DNA from: Ruegeria atlantica
Lineage (GTDB): Bacteria; Pseudomonadota; Alphaproteobacteria; Rhodobacterales; Rhodobacteraceae
Length of the DNA stretch: 64,000 nt
Assembly: GCF_013033965.1 (NCBI RefSeq)
Contig: NZ_WQFE01000008.1
Location: forward strand, 62,001-126,000
Reading direction: 5' to 3'
Below are positions 1-9,095 of the stretch, piece after piece. The position numbers and the translations under genes are program-made. Each line of letters opens with the position of its first letter. Position 1 is the first letter of the stretch. Under the pieces are notes generated by a model. The model saw nothing but the letters and a program-made list of their open reading frames with translations, ran no database searches and was not told the origin of the DNA.

Positions 1-330
1 AAGGCACTGGAAGAGTCCGGCACCAATCTGGGCACAGCCACCGGACTGGGCGACCGAGGTGCAGTACGTGCGTTTGAGCCACCCCATACTGGCACCAACT
101 ACCTGCTGCGCGAATTCGTTCACGTCGTTGGCCGCAAACATGCCGAAAAGCTGCGCATCATCTCGTTTGTGTTGGCTTTTGTCCTGCCTGTTATCCTGTT
201 GCTACTGCCGTTCGGCCACTTCTTTGCGCTATTGGCCGTGGCGTCGCACCTTGCCGGCGTTGCCACTTCGCGCTGGCTGTTCTTCGCGCAGGCCGAGCAC
301 GTCGTCGGGCTGTATTACGGAAAACGGTAG
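1..330 (+). CDS. dmsC: DmsC-like anaerobic DMSO reductase membrane anchor, C-terminal part
   Basis: Reading frame 1 is open from the first base to a TAG at 328-330 and gives the last 109 residues of a polytopic membrane protein; the start lies outside the window. Visible are a hydrophobic segment rich in Leu, Val and Phe, then a second segment ending in SRWLFFAQAEHVVGLYYG, a typical C-terminus of the DmsC/NrfD-like anchor family. DmsC anchors DmsAB and passes quinol electrons to the reductase. The family assignment rests on this C-terminal pattern only. The molybdoenzyme and iron-sulfur subunits would be expected immediately upstream. Confidence 0.75.
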   Translation, partial: KALEESGTNLGTATGLGDRGAVRAFEPPHTGTNYLLREFVHVVGRKHAEKLRIISFVLAFVLPVILLLLPFGHFFALLAVASHLAGVATSRWLFFAQAEHVVGLYYGKR

Positions 331-405
331 GGGGCTCTGCCCCCGTCGCGGCAAGCCGCGACTCCCCCGAGATATTTTCAGCCAGATGAAGTCTGGATCC
401 GGAAC

Positions 406-445
406 AAAAAGGGCGGCGCTCGAAGTTCGAGGCCGCCTTTTTCTT
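406..445. terminator. Bidirectional intrinsic terminator between dmsC and dapA
   Basis: An inverted repeat with outer arms GGCGGC (412-417) and GCCGCC (432-437) and an inner CTCGAA/TTCGAG pairing is flanked by an A run on the left and TTTTTCTTTTTC on the right. It lies between two convergent genes and can terminate both. Confidence 0.85.
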
Positions 446-457
446 TTTCAAACCTGT

Positions 458-1330
458 TTAGATCAGGCCTGCATGTTCCATCGCCGCATCAATCGCGGAT
501 TTGGTGCTGTTGTCCAACCCGGACAGGGGCAAGCGAACTTCTTCGCTGCACAGACCAAGTTTGCTGAGCGCGTATTTGGCACCCACGAGGCCAGGCTCGA
601 TAAAAATCGCTTCGTGCAGTGGCATCAGGCGATCCTGGTACTCCAGAGCTTTGGCGAAATCGCCGTCGAGTGTCGCCTGCTGGAATTCGGCACACAGCTT
701 GGGTGCGACGTTAGCTGTCACGGAGATGCAGCCAACACCGCCATGGGCATTGAACCCCAGCGCAGTGGCATCCTCGCCGGACAGCTGGCAGAAATCGGCA
801 CCACAACTGGCCCGCTGCTGGCTGACGCGCGCTAGATCACCGGTGGCATCCTTCACACCGACAATGCGCGGCAGTTTTGCCAGCTCACCCATGGTTTCAG
901 GGGTCATGTCGATAATCGAGCGACCGGGAATATTATAGATGATGATCGGGATATCCGCGCAGTCGTGTAGCGCGCGGAAATGCATCAAAAGACCTTTTTG
1001 CGTGGGCTTGTTGTAATAGGGCGTCACCACCAATGCAGCATCGGCGCCCACTTTTTCGGCGAATCGCACGAAGCGGATCGCCTCGACGGTATTGTTCGAA
1101 CCGGCGCCCGCGATCACAGGAACGCGACCGGCCGAGGCTTTGACAACCTCTTCCACGACGGTCTCGTGTTCTTCGTGGCTGAGCGTCGGGCTTTCTCCGG
1201 TGGTGCCAACAGGAACCAGACCGGTCGAGCCTTCCTGAATCTGCCATTGCACCAAACGTTTGAGCGTATCCAAGTCCAACTCGCCGTTGCTGAACGGGGT
1301 GACGAGGGCTGGCATAGAGCCTTTGAACAT
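458..1330 (-). CDS. dapA: 4-hydroxy-tetrahydrodipicolinate synthase
   Basis: This 290-residue protein condenses pyruvate with aspartate semialdehyde in the first committed step of diaminopimelate and lysine synthesis. It has full family length. The GTTGES pyruvate-binding motif is at about 42-47, the Tyr of IYNIPGR at about 132, and the Schiff-base Lys of GVKDATGD at about 160. The start at 1330 was chosen because AGGAG sits just upstream and the family N-terminus ([13 protein letters not shown]) begins there; a longer in-frame extension to 1516 has no family character. It diverges from the transglycosylase gene, with about 130 bp between them that should hold both promoters. Confidence 0.95.
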   Translation of the reverse strand: MFKGSMPALVTPFSNGELDLDTLKRLVQWQIQEGSTGLVPVGTTGESPTLSHEEHETVVEEVVKASAGRVPVIAGAGSNNTVEAIRFVRFAEKVGADAALVVTPYYNKPTQKGLLMHFRALHDCADIPIIIYNIPGRSIIDMTPETMGELAKLPRIVGVKDATGDLARVSQQRASCGADFCQLSGEDATALGFNAHGGVGCISVTANVAPKLCAEFQQATLDGDFAKALEYQDRLMPLHEAIFIEPGLVGAKYALSKLGLCSEEVRLPLSGLDNSTKSAIDAAMEHAGLI

Positions 1331-1464
1331 GACACGCTCCTTAGAGTGCAGTTTGTATTTTTTGCGTCTCGGTTTGTCAGGAAAGTGACTTTCTTGAGTT
1401 GAACCCGACGGCGCAAGCTTTATCCTGAATGGCTGTATCCTTGGTTGGTTGGGAAATGCAAGGG

Positions 1465-3429
1465 ATGACACGCTTTCTGGCGTTTTTGACGGTCGTGATT
1501 CTGATTTCGGGCACACATGTGCGAGCCGACGCGGCAGGTGATCTGCGGGCCGGTATGAACGAAATGCGCAAGGGGGACTGGAATGAAGCCCTACGTGTTT
1601 CAGGTCCGCGGGGGTCGGTATCCCGGGACATCATCGTCTGGCACTGGCTGCGCGAAGGGTTTGGAAGCTCGGGCGACGTTCTGGTGTTTTTGGACCGCCG
1701 TCCTGACTGGCCTGGGCTGGCCTGGCTCAGGCGTAAGAGTGAGCCCGCGTTCACTGGTACGGATCCGGATCGCGTCCTTAAATTCTATGCCGAACAGCCG
1801 CCGCAATCCGCCGAAGGTGCTTTGAATTATGCGGTCGCATTAAAAGCAAAGGGACGACCCGGCGATGCCGAGGCCGATATCGTCACGGCATGGCGGACGA
1901 TGCCCATGGGTGCAGGTCTGCAAAAGGACTATCTTGAGAACTTTGGCAAACTGCTCAAACCCCATCACGCTGCACGCCTGGACCGGATGCTGTGGGACAA
2001 TCACCTGGTCAGCGCAGGCCAAATGCTGCCGCTGGTCAGTGCTGATCAGCGCAAACTGGCAGAGGCGCGGATCGGTCTTCAAAAACGGCAATCCGGCGTC
2101 GACAGCAAGGTGGCGGCGGTTCCAAAGTCGCTGATGGATACTCCGGGGCTGGCCTTTGACAGGTTTGTCTGGCGAGACAAGAAGGAACTGGATGACAGCG
2201 CGATTGACCTGATGCTGACGCGCTCCACCGGCCCGGATACGTTAGGTGAGCCCGACAAATGGGCCGAGGGCCGCCGCCGTCTGGCCCGGCTTGAGATGCG
2301 CAACGGGGATCAAGGCCGGGCCTATCAGATTGCCGCCAATCACCATATGACGCCTGAAATGGGCTATGGCTATGCGGATCTCGAGTGGCTTTCGGGGTTT
2401 CTGGCTTTGCGTAAACTGAATGATCCGGCCACCGCGGTTCGACATTTCCAGAACTTCTCGGAAGCGGTGAAATCACCGATTTCGAAAGGGCGTGCCGGGT
2501 ACTGGCTGGGACGTGCCTATGCGGCACAAGGAGATGCTGACAAGGCCTATGAAGCCTATGCCATGGGCGCGGATCATCAGACATCTTTCTATGGTTTGTT
2601 GGCCGCGGAACGGATCGGGCGTCCATTCGATAGTGAACTGGCCAACCCCCGCCGCGCGCCGCATTGGAAGCAGGCCGAGTTTTCCAAGTCCAGCGTGCTG
2701 GAGGCCGGGCTTTTGCTTTTGAAGGCTGACGAAGACAATCTGGCTGAGCGCTTCCTGACCCACTTGGTCGAGGGGCTGGACCCGGTTCAGGCCAATCAAC
2801 TGGGCGACCTGGTGATCGAGTTGAGGCAACCACATCTGGCCGTGATGATTGCCAAACGGGCTGCGACCGTCGGTTTGGTTCTGCCGGCTGCCTACTATCC
2901 GGTGCACCCGGTCGCCGACATAGGCCTGCCCATGGCCAAGGAAATGACGCTAGCCATTGCCCGACGGGAAAGCGAGTTTGACCCCGTTGTGATCAGCGGC
3001 GCAGGTGCGCGCGGGCTGATGCAGGTCATGCCCGCCACGGCAAAACTAGTGGCCAAGGAACTGGGCATTCTAAGTGGTCACAAGACGATCAAGCTGACAT
3101 CTGATTGGCAGTACAACGCTAAGCTGGGTGCGAACTACCTGTCCAGCCTGGCGGCTGATTTCAATGGAAATGTCGTGATGATGGCTGCCGGGTACAACGC
3201 AGGCCCGCGCCGACCGATTTCGTGGATGGAGCGCTATGGCGATCCACGCGCGGGTGAAATCGACGTGGTCGACTGGATCGAGACAATCCCGTTCAGCGAG
3301 ACTCGCAACTACGTGATGCGGGTCGCGGAAAGCCTGCCCGTCTATCGCGCCCGTCTTGGCGAACCAGCTCTGCCGATTCCGTTTTCGCAGGAATTGGTTG
3401 GCTCAACTCTGGCGTCTTTCGCGCCATAG
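1465..3429 (+). CDS. Soluble lytic murein transglycosylase, Slt70-like
   Basis: This periplasmic enzyme cleaves peptidoglycan to 1,6-anhydromuramyl products. It begins with an N-terminal signal peptide ([23 protein letters not shown]). A long alpha-helical superhelical U/L domain with TPR-like patterns follows. The C-terminal SLT catalytic domain starts near residue 500: the catalytic Glu is in ARRESEFDP, followed by [14 protein letters not shown] and YNAGPRR. The length of about 654 residues fits Slt70. The start is uncertain. ATGs at 1456 and 1465 both fit, and the later one puts the signal peptide at the very N-terminus. The 3' end overlaps the convergent transporter gene by 27 bp. Confidence 0.9.
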   Translation: MTRFLAFLTVVILISGTHVRADAAGDLRAGMNEMRKGDWNEALRVSGPRGSVSRDIIVWHWLREGFGSSGDVLVFLDRRPDWPGLAWLRRKSEPAFTGTDPDRVLKFYAEQPPQSAEGALNYAVALKAKGRPGDAEADIVTAWRTMPMGAGLQKDYLENFGKLLKPHHAARLDRMLWDNHLVSAGQMLPLVSADQRKLAEARIGLQKRQSGVDSKVAAVPKSLMDTPGLAFDRFVWRDKKELDDSAIDLMLTRSTGPDTLGEPDKWAEGRRRLARLEMRNGDQGRAYQIAANHHMTPEMGYGYADLEWLSGFLALRKLNDPATAVRHFQNFSEAVKSPISKGRAGYWLGRAYAAQGDADKAYEAYAMGADHQTSFYGLLAAERIGRPFDSELANPRRAPHWKQAEFSKSSVLEAGLLLLKADEDNLAERFLTHLVEGLDPVQANQLGDLVIELRQPHLAVMIAKRAATVGLVLPAAYYPVHPVADIGLPMAKEMTLAIARRESEFDPVVISGAGARGLMQVMPATAKLVAKELGILSGHKTIKLTSDWQYNAKLGANYLSSLAADFNGNVVMMAAGYNAGPRRPISWMERYGDPRAGEIDVVDWIETIPFSETRNYVMRVAESLPVYRARLGEPALPIPFSQELVGSTLASFAP

Positions 3430-4272
3430 AGTGAACAACCCGGCCGCAACAACCAGAGCTGCGCCTATGACCACTTCGGGGCGCAGAGTTTCACCAAAGA
3501 TCGAGATCCCCAGGATCGCGCTCCAGACCAGATGGAAATAGGCGAAAGGCTGCACCGCGCTGGCCTCGGCCATTTCATAGCACTTGATCAGCAACCAGTG
3601 TCCAAGAACACCGCTTACGCACAGCAGCGCCATCCAGGCCCAATCTGTCTGGGCCATCGGCTCCCAGAACCACATCCCAACAAGCGTCATGGCAACAGCG
3701 CCACTGACGCCTGTCCAGAAGAAGCTGGTGGCAGAGTTGTCGCGGCGGGACACGTACCGGGTCAGCAATCCATAAACTGCAAACATGAAAGCCGAGATCA
3801 GCGGGACAATGGCCCATGGGTTAAACACACCCACACCGGGTTGCAGAATGATCAGAACGCCAATGCATCCGACGCCGATCGCAGCCCAGCGGCGCCAACC
3901 GACCTGTTCGCCCAATACCGGTCCGCTGAGAGCGGCGACCAACAACGGGTAGCAGATGAAGACGGCCATGGCGTCGATCAGGCCCAGAACAGTAAAACTG
4001 AACACCGCGACACAGATTTCGGCTGCCAGCAGCAGGCCGCGAAAAATCTGCAGCTTCAATTGGCTTGTCTGAGTGGTGGCCTTCAACCCGCCCGGCGCAC
4101 GTGCGGCCAAAGTGATAACAAAGGCCGCAAAGAACCAATACCGGATCATCACCACCATGTAGGTGTTATAGGTTCCCGCCAGATGGCGCGAGATACCGTC
4201 CTGCAACGCAAAGACGATGGTCGCCCCGATCATCAACGCAATCCCGGCGCGCGTGTTGTTTTGTTGTGTCAC
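3403..4272 (-). CDS. EamA/DMT-family transporter
   Basis: The 289-residue product has about ten predicted transmembrane segments arranged as two EamA repeats, the classical drug/metabolite transporter layout. It starts with MTQQNNTRAGIALMIGATIV and ends in a basic cytoplasmic tail (WRERRQS). Its first codon overlaps the stop of mnmD by four bases (ATGA, 4269-4272), so the two are probably co-transcribed and translationally coupled. The substrate cannot be told from sequence. Members export amino acids, nucleosides or other small metabolites. Confidence 0.85.
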   Translation of the reverse strand: MTQQNNTRAGIALMIGATIVFALQDGISRHLAGTYNTYMVVMIRYWFFAAFVITLAARAPGGLKATTQTSQLKLQIFRGLLLAAEICVAVFSFTVLGLIDAMAVFICYPLLVAALSGPVLGEQVGWRRWAAIGVGCIGVLIILQPGVGVFNPWAIVPLISAFMFAVYGLLTRYVSRRDNSATSFFWTGVSGAVAMTLVGMWFWEPMAQTDWAWMALLCVSGVLGHWLLIKCYEMAEASAVQPFAYFHLVWSAILGISIFGETLRPEVVIGAALVVAAGLFTLWRERRQS

Positions 4273-4934
4273 CGTTTGACCGCCTGCGTCATGTGGCGCT
4301 TTCGGCCATAACCCGGTGTGCGGGTGACGGTGAAACCTGCATCCTCAAGCCCCCGCCGCACGAACCCGGCGGCGGTGTATGTCGCTGCCGTCCCCCCGGT
4401 TGCCGTGTGGTCGGCCACCTGCTGCATCAGCTCAGCGCCCCACAATTCGGGGTTCTTGGCCGGAGAGAACCCATCCAAAAACCAAGCATCGGCGACCCCT
4501 TTCCATGCTTGCAGCGTTTGGCGCGCATCGCCTTCGACGACTTCAAGCCGCAAGGTTCCCAGATCACATGCGTCGCCTTTCCAGTGCGCAAGAAATCGCG
4601 TGCTCCACGGCGCGAGTTCGGGAAAGGCCGCCAGCGCACGCTCCATGTCTTCAACTTCCATCGGGAAAGCCTCGAAACTGGTGAAAGCCAGGGATGCCGT
4701 CTGGCCCGATTTCTCCCACTCTGACCAGACGGTCAGCATATTCAGGCCGGTGCCGAAGCCGAGTTCCGCAATGTGAAATCCCGGTGCGAAGCGCGCAGGC
4801 AGATCATTGCCAGCCAGAAACACGTGACGCGTCTCTTCCAACCCGTTTTGCAACGAATAATACGGATCGTCGAAACGATCCGAGACGGGGATCTGATCCT
4901 CGGTCCATGTCAGTTCGGCGCGCTGGTGTGCCAT
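4269..4934 (-). CDS. mnmD: tRNA (mnm5s2U34) methyltransferase MnmD, free-standing
   Basis: This 221-residue SAM-dependent methyltransferase corresponds to the N-terminal half of E. coli MnmC. It starts AELTWTEDQIPVSDRFDDPYYS, then has the SAM-binding AELGFGTGLN motif near residue 60 and the WFLDGFSPAKNPELW motif typical of this family near 150. It should methylate nm5s2U at the wobble position of tRNAs for Lys, Glu and Gln. The C-terminal FAD domain of bifunctional MnmC is absent here and is supplied by the divergent gene at 4990. The gap between the two starts is 55 bp. Confidence 0.9.
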   Translation of the reverse strand: MAHQRAELTWTEDQIPVSDRFDDPYYSLQNGLEETRHVFLAGNDLPARFAPGFHIAELGFGTGLNMLTVWSEWEKSGQTASLAFTSFEAFPMEVEDMERALAAFPELAPWSTRFLAHWKGDACDLGTLRLEVVEGDARQTLQAWKGVADAWFLDGFSPAKNPELWGAELMQQVADHTATGGTAATYTAAGFVRRGLEDAGFTVTRTPGYGRKRHMTQAVKR

Positions 4935-4989
4935 CGGGGAATCCTGTAGCTAAGCGGCGCGACACTGAACAAGGTAAAGGGGAATGGCA

Positions 4990-6024
4990 ATGGTCGATGT
5001 GACGGTGCGAGGTGCAGGGATTTTCGGCCTGTCCATCGCCTGGACCTGTGCCCGACGCGGCGCAAAGGTGCAGATCGTCGACCCCCTTGGTCCCGGTGCG
5101 GGTTCAAGCGGCGGTTTGGTCGGTGCGCTGGCTCCGCATGTACCCGAGAACTGGAATGCCAAGAAGGCGTTTCAGTTCGACAGCCTGATCATGGCAGAAC
5201 CCTTCTGGAAACAGGTCGAGGCGACAGGCGGCGTTTCACCCGGTTATGCCCGGCTGGGGCGCCTGCAACCCATCACTGACACCCGAACGCTGGACCTTGC
5301 GCATGCTCGTGCTGGTACGGCGGCCGAACTGTGGCAAGCCCGCGCCGAATGGCGCGTTGTTGAAACAGCCGCAATCGGTGCATGGTGCCCACCCAGCTCC
5401 ACGGGCTTTGTCATCCATGACACGCTGAGTGCCCGCATGCATCCCCGCCGCGCCTGTGCGGCCTTGGTTGCGGCGTTGGGGGTCATGGGGGTCGAGGTCG
5501 TAGCGGATGCACCAGACCGCGGGCAGGTTGTTCATGCAACGGGACTTGCCGGACTTCAGGAACTGAACAAGGCGTTTGGCAAGACAGTCGGCAACGGCGT
5601 CAAAGGACAGGCGGCTCTGTTGCGGTTTGACGCGGGCGACGTACCGCAACTGTTTGCGGATGCGATCCATTTCATACCACATGCGGATGGCACGTTGGCA
5701 ATCGGATCAACTTCGGAACGAGACTATGATGATCCGGCCAGCACGGATTCCACCCTGGATGACGTTCTGGACCGGGCGATGCGAGCGGTTCCCGTGTTAC
5801 ACGGGGCGGAGGTCATCGAACGATGGGCGGGCGTGCGGCCCAGAAGCAAAAGCCGCGCTCCGATGCTGGGCGCGCACCCGCTGCACAAGGGTCAGTTTAT
5901 CGCCAATGGTGGCTTCAAGATCGGATTTGGTATGGCCCCGAAAGTGGCCGAGGTTATGGCAGATCTTGTTCTTGAAGATAAGGATGCGATCCCGGAAGAT
6001 TTCAGGCCCGAAGCGTCACTCTGA
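4990..6024 (+). CDS. FAD-dependent oxidoreductase, detached MnmC C-terminal-like domain
   Basis: The product is a DAO-family flavoprotein of about 344 residues. It has an N-terminal FAD-binding motif (RGAGIFGLSIAWTCARRGA), an SSGGLVGALAPHVPENWN segment and a C-terminal GGFKIGFGMAPKVAE. The SSGGLVGALAPH segment resembles the MnmC FAD domain (cmnm5 to nm5 oxidation). Lying back to back with mnmD supports that role. A glycine-oxidase-like (ThiO) activity is the alternative. ATG 4990 was preferred over 4984 because AAGGGG is seven bases upstream of it. The 3' end overlaps the next, convergent gene by nine bases. Confidence 0.8.
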   Translation: MVDVTVRGAGIFGLSIAWTCARRGAKVQIVDPLGPGAGSSGGLVGALAPHVPENWNAKKAFQFDSLIMAEPFWKQVEATGGVSPGYARLGRLQPITDTRTLDLAHARAGTAAELWQARAEWRVVETAAIGAWCPPSSTGFVIHDTLSARMHPRRACAALVAALGVMGVEVVADAPDRGQVVHATGLAGLQELNKAFGKTVGNGVKGQAALLRFDAGDVPQLFADAIHFIPHADGTLAIGSTSERDYDDPASTDSTLDDVLDRAMRAVPVLHGAEVIERWAGVRPRSKSRAPMLGAHPLHKGQFIANGGFKIGFGMAPKVAEVMADLVLEDKDAIPEDFRPEASL

Positions 6025-6816
6025 TCGCGGGACGGCCTCGGCGGACATACATTGCCGCCCGTCGGGTCCGCGCACCCACATCGATTGGCCATTCCGGCAC
6101 AGGGTTGCCGTCTCACAATCCATCAACGGCGATGACGCGCGAAACGAGAATTGAGCCAATGGACCTACAAGATCCTCGGCAAATAGCAACAAAAGTTGCG
6201 CCAATAGCGGGCCGTGAACGACCAAACCGTCATAGCCTTCGACCCCACGTGCATAGTCCAGATCATAGTGGATACGATGCCCATTAAAGGTCAGCGCCGA
6301 GTATCGAAAAAGCAATGTGCTGTCGAAGGTCACATCTCGCCTGTCGGTTTCATCGGTGCGTGCCACAGGCGGTTTGGCTTGGATATCCGTGTCCGACGGG
6401 TCCTGCCGGTAAACCAGATCCTGCCATTCGCTCAGACACAATTGACCGTCCTGAGAAATGTCGTGCCGCAAGGTTACAAACCCCAACGGACCGGTCCGGC
6501 CGGCTTTTGTCGTCGCGCTTTCGCACACAGACCGGCGCAGGGCTTTTGAAGCCGCGACCAACGGCGTGTGAAATTGCAGGCGGCCCCCAGCCCACATTCT
6601 GCGCGGCAAGCCCATATCGGGGATCAGACCGCCACCAACCTTTGGATGCCCGTCCCGACCTAAGGCAGCAGGCGGTTGCGGCGACCAGAAATACAGCTGG
6701 TGAAAGAACGGCGGCAGGTGATCGCCCGCACCGAATTTCTTACGGGAACCAAGCGCCGCCAATAGCGCAGAGGCGCGGGCCGGGTCCATCACATCGGTCT
6801 GTATTTCGTCAGTCAT
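6016..6816 (-). CDS. Mesaconyl-C4-CoA hydratase-like MaoC/hot-dog protein
   Basis: The 266-residue product has the two-part layout of an N-terminal FAS1-type dehydratase half (HLPPFFHQLYFWSPQPPAALGRDGHPKVGG) and a C-terminal MaoC hot-dog half (FRYSALTFNGHRIHYDLDYARGVEGYDGLVVHGPL). The Asn-His-His residues of RYSALTFNGHRIHYD are the usual MaoC catalytic region. The family includes mesaconyl-C4-CoA and itaconyl-CoA hydratases. In Rhodobacteraceae that points to the glyoxylate-assimilation and mesaconate pathways. The gene stands alone here, so the substrate is inferred from family resemblance only. Confidence 0.75.
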   Translation of the reverse strand: MTDEIQTDVMDPARASALLAALGSRKKFGAGDHLPPFFHQLYFWSPQPPAALGRDGHPKVGGGLIPDMGLPRRMWAGGRLQFHTPLVAASKALRRSVCESATTKAGRTGPLGFVTLRHDISQDGQLCLSEWQDLVYRQDPSDTDIQAKPPVARTDETDRRDVTFDSTLLFRYSALTFNGHRIHYDLDYARGVEGYDGLVVHGPLLAQLLLLFAEDLVGPLAQFSFRASSPLMDCETATLCRNGQSMWVRGPDGRQCMSAEAVPRSE

Positions 6817-6865
6817 AGCGGCAGATTATGCAGACGGACCTGACCCGGCAAGCAGCCTCTCGATC

Positions 6866-7408
6866 TTAGAACCCAGCCTCGGCACGCAGTTTCTGCATGA
6901 GTGTCCGCAGAGAACTTTCGTAACGGTCGCTCAGCAATTTGCCCTGCTCGTCAAACTCGTTCGAACTGCTTGCGAGATGAATCTCCGGGCCCTGCAGGAT
7001 GCGCGGTTGGAAAGGAACCATATAGCCGCGCAGAACCATCTGCGCCCGCTCGCCGCCTGCGCGTCCTGCGGCGGCTGACATCACGGCAACCGGTTTGTCG
7101 GCCCATGGGCGACCGTCGGTTCGACTGACCCAGTCCAAAGCGTTTTTTAGAACACCCGACGGACCTTTGTTGTATTCCGGGGTCGAAATGATCACGGCAT
7201 GGGCTTGGGCGATTTGATCGGAAAGGGTTTGCACGGCTTCAGGGATGCCCTTGCCGTCCTCAAGGTCCCCATCATAGAGTGGAAGGTTCAGATCAGCTTC
7301 GATATGCGTTCCCGGCTCGAACAGCCGGGCTGCTTCGCGCAGCAATTTGCGGTTGGTCGCGCTCTGGCGCAATGAGCCGGACAGGCTCAGGAGGATTGGG
7401 TCAGACAT
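6866..7408 (-). CDS. NADPH-dependent FMN reductase / quinone reductase-like flavoprotein
   Basis: This 180-residue flavodoxin-like protein has the FMN phosphate-binding GSLRQSATNRKLL near its N-terminus, the ISTPEYNKGPSGVLKNALDW motif near residue 80 and AAAGRAGGERAQ near 115. These are hallmarks of the ArsH/ChrR/YLL-type FMN_red family. Start 7408 was chosen because a GGAG lies just upstream and the Rossmann beta strand begins immediately. A further 19 in-frame upstream residues look like untranslated leader. Physiological substrates (quinones, chromate, flavin) cannot be resolved from sequence. Confidence 0.85.
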   Translation of the reverse strand: MSDPILLSLSGSLRQSATNRKLLREAARLFEPGTHIEADLNLPLYDGDLEDGKGIPEAVQTLSDQIAQAHAVIISTPEYNKGPSGVLKNALDWVSRTDGRPWADKPVAVMSAAAGRAGGERAQMVLRGYMVPFQPRILQGPEIHLASSSNEFDEQGKLLSDRYESSLRTLMQKLRAEAGF

Positions 7409-7492
7409 TGGGAAACTCCGGTTCAGGTGTTTCCCAATAGCTAACTTAACTTTCACGCACACCAAAGCCCGGATGACGCGCAGTCAATGTGC

Positions 7493-7519
7493 AAAAAATG
7501 GGCACGTAAAAGCGCCCAT
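7493..7519 (-). terminator. Intrinsic terminator of the OmpA-family gene
   Basis: On the minus strand the ATGGGC/GCCCAT stem (7519-7514 with 7503-7498) is followed by TTTTTT, five bases beyond the stop of the OmpA-family gene. Confidence 0.7.
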
Positions 7520-7523
7520 GTCG

Positions 7524-8195
7524 TTATGTGTTTCCGTTGGGGATGATCTCGATGTCGACCCGGCGGTTCTGCGCCTTCCCCTCGGGCGTCAGGTTTGACG
7601 CAATCGGGCGGCTTTCGCCCTGACCGATGGTTGAGATGCGTGCACCGCTTACGCCATTTGCTTGAAGAATATCCGCGACAGACCGCGCACGGCGTTCGGA
7701 CAGGCCCTGATTATACGCGGCGTCACCGTCACTGTCGGTATTGCCGATGACCTGCACGTTCGAGTTGGGGTAGTTCACCAGATTCTGCCCCACCCGAACC
7801 AGATCGGCCCTTAGAGCCGGGCGCACGGTCGCGCTGTCGGTGTCGAAGGTGATGTCATTCGGAACGGTGACGATCAGCCGGTCGCCCGCGTTGGTAACGA
7901 TGATGCCTTGGTTGGCCAGTTGCTGACGCAATTCCGCTGCTTGCCGATCCAGTTGATTGCCGATCAGGCCGCCTCCGGCTGCACCGATCGCACCGCCGGC
8001 CACTGCACCCAGCAGAGGGTCCGAATCATTGGCAATCGCGCCGACACCTGCGCCGATCAGACCCCCAAGGATTGCGCCCTGTTTGGCGTTCTGGTTCGGG
8101 TCCGAGGGCAGGTTCAGCGTACCGGGGTCTGTACAGGCCCCCAAAAACAGGGCCGAACACAGTCCGGCGGCAAGAACACTTTTGGAAATCGTCAT
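7524..8195 (-). CDS. OmpA-family outer-membrane lipoprotein, YiaD-like
   Basis: The 223-residue product has a lipoprotein signal peptide with lipobox LGAC (Cys at about 21). A glycine-zipper segment (GAILGGLIGAGVGAI, then GAVAGGAIGAAGGGLIG) that may insert into membrane follows. The C-terminal OmpA-like peptidoglycan-binding domain runs from about 110 to 220, with GNTDSDGDAAYNQGLSERRA. It probably tethers the outer membrane to peptidoglycan. It is monocistronic, with its own terminator, and about 110 bp from the start of the WYL regulator gene's 3' end. Confidence 0.9.
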   Translation of the reverse strand: MTISKSVLAAGLCSALFLGACTDPGTLNLPSDPNQNAKQGAILGGLIGAGVGAIANDSDPLLGAVAGGAIGAAGGGLIGNQLDRQAAELRQQLANQGIIVTNAGDRLIVTVPNDITFDTDSATVRPALRADLVRVGQNLVNYPNSNVQVIGNTDSDGDAAYNQGLSERRARSVADILQANGVSGARISTIGQGESRPIASNLTPEGKAQNRRVDIEIIPNGNT

Positions 8196-8303
8196 GAAAT
8201 CACCTTCTGCTCTGGGGCCCGTTCACCGGACCCGCATTGTTTGGCGCAGTATATCGCGTTCCCTCAACATAGGCTCAAGCAACAATCGGGTGAAGTCGGC
8301 AAT

Positions 8304-8993
8304 TTACCGCCGTTCTGCGGGATCCCATTGGTTCTGGTCTTGCCAGATCGCCCGCAACGGCTCCCCCTGCCCGCAGAAATGATCGTTTGTCAGGTCACAG
8401 GCCCAAATACGATCCGTGCGAAAATGGCGGAATGCATTTCTCAGTTCGCACCACGCTGCAAGCATCGTGCATTCGATGTGATAGATCAGGGCGACGGGTC
8501 TGACGACTCGCTCGGTCCGTTCGCCTTCGGCGTTCACGTAGGTGATGCGAATTTTGCGCTCAGAGCGGATGGCCTCACGATAGTTCACGACGGGCACGCA
8601 CCCCTTGGCCGGGTCATCCATCGGTGCGCCCCATGGGGCGACCTGCAGCCAATCCGCAGGCGCGCGCAAAGCGTCGATCTTGCGACACACCCGGTCCGCC
8701 GCCTGTTGCAGGGTACTGTCCCCTGTGCGCGCCAGCATGGACAGCCCAACCCACAGCGCCTCGACCTCTTCCGCGTCAAAGTTTAACGGCGGCAGATCAT
8801 ACCCGCGGCGCATCAGGTATCCCACGCCAGCTTCACCCTCGATCGGAGTTCGTTGCGCCTGCAATGCTGCAATGTCGCGATAAACGGTGCGGGACGATAC
8901 TTCGAGCTTTTCTGCCAGCGCTTCTGCCGTCACCGGTGCCTCGGCAGAGCGCAGAATCTGGATGATTTCAAACAGGCGGGTCGAGCGGCGCAT
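8304..8993 (-). CDS. YafY-type transcriptional regulator with HTH_11 and WYL domains
   Basis: The 229-residue product has an N-terminal DeoR-like winged HTH (residues 1-60: STRLFEIIQILRSAEAPVTA, VSSRTVYRDIAAL). A C-terminal WYL ligand-sensing domain follows (IRITYVNAEGERTERVVRP, then WCELRNAFRHFRTDRI). Such proteins usually control the adjacent divergent gene. Here that is a 61-codon ORF, with a perfect 7-bp palindrome in the 102-bp gap. The ligand is unknown. Confidence 0.9.
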   Translation of the reverse strand: MRRSTRLFEIIQILRSAEAPVTAEALAEKLEVSSRTVYRDIAALQAQRTPIEGEAGVGYLMRRGYDLPPLNFDAEEVEALWVGLSMLARTGDSTLQQAADRVCRKIDALRAPADWLQVAPWGAPMDDPAKGCVPVVNYREAIRSERKIRITYVNAEGERTERVVRPVALIYHIECTMLAAWCELRNAFRHFRTDRIWACDLTNDHFCGQGEPLRAIWQDQNQWDPAERR

Positions 8994-9032
8994 TGGGTTC
9001 TCCGGGTATCTGCTGACACTCTAGCACACCCC

Positions 9033-9052
9033 CCTGACAGGGTGGTGTCAGG
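9033..9052. promoter_or_regulatory. Palindromic operator for the WYL regulator
   Basis: CCTGACA, six bases, TGTCAGG is a perfect 7-bp inverted repeat in the gap between the WYL regulator (start 8993) and the divergent small gene (start 9096). Its place suggests autoregulation and control of the small gene. The binding is inferred, not shown. Confidence 0.65.
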
Positions 9053-9095
9053 AGTGATCGGCGATCTTGGGGAAACAAATCAAAGGAGGTCGATC

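Noticed and set aside
59-835. 258-codon open frame overlapping dmsC, the terminator and dapA
   Set aside because: It crosses a strong bidirectional terminator and is antisense to dapA; no family likeness. A shadow of real genes.
2036-2833. 265-codon frame antisense to the Slt70-like gene
   Set aside because: Pro/Arg/Ser-rich shadow without ribosome site; the transglycosylase is intact on the plus strand.
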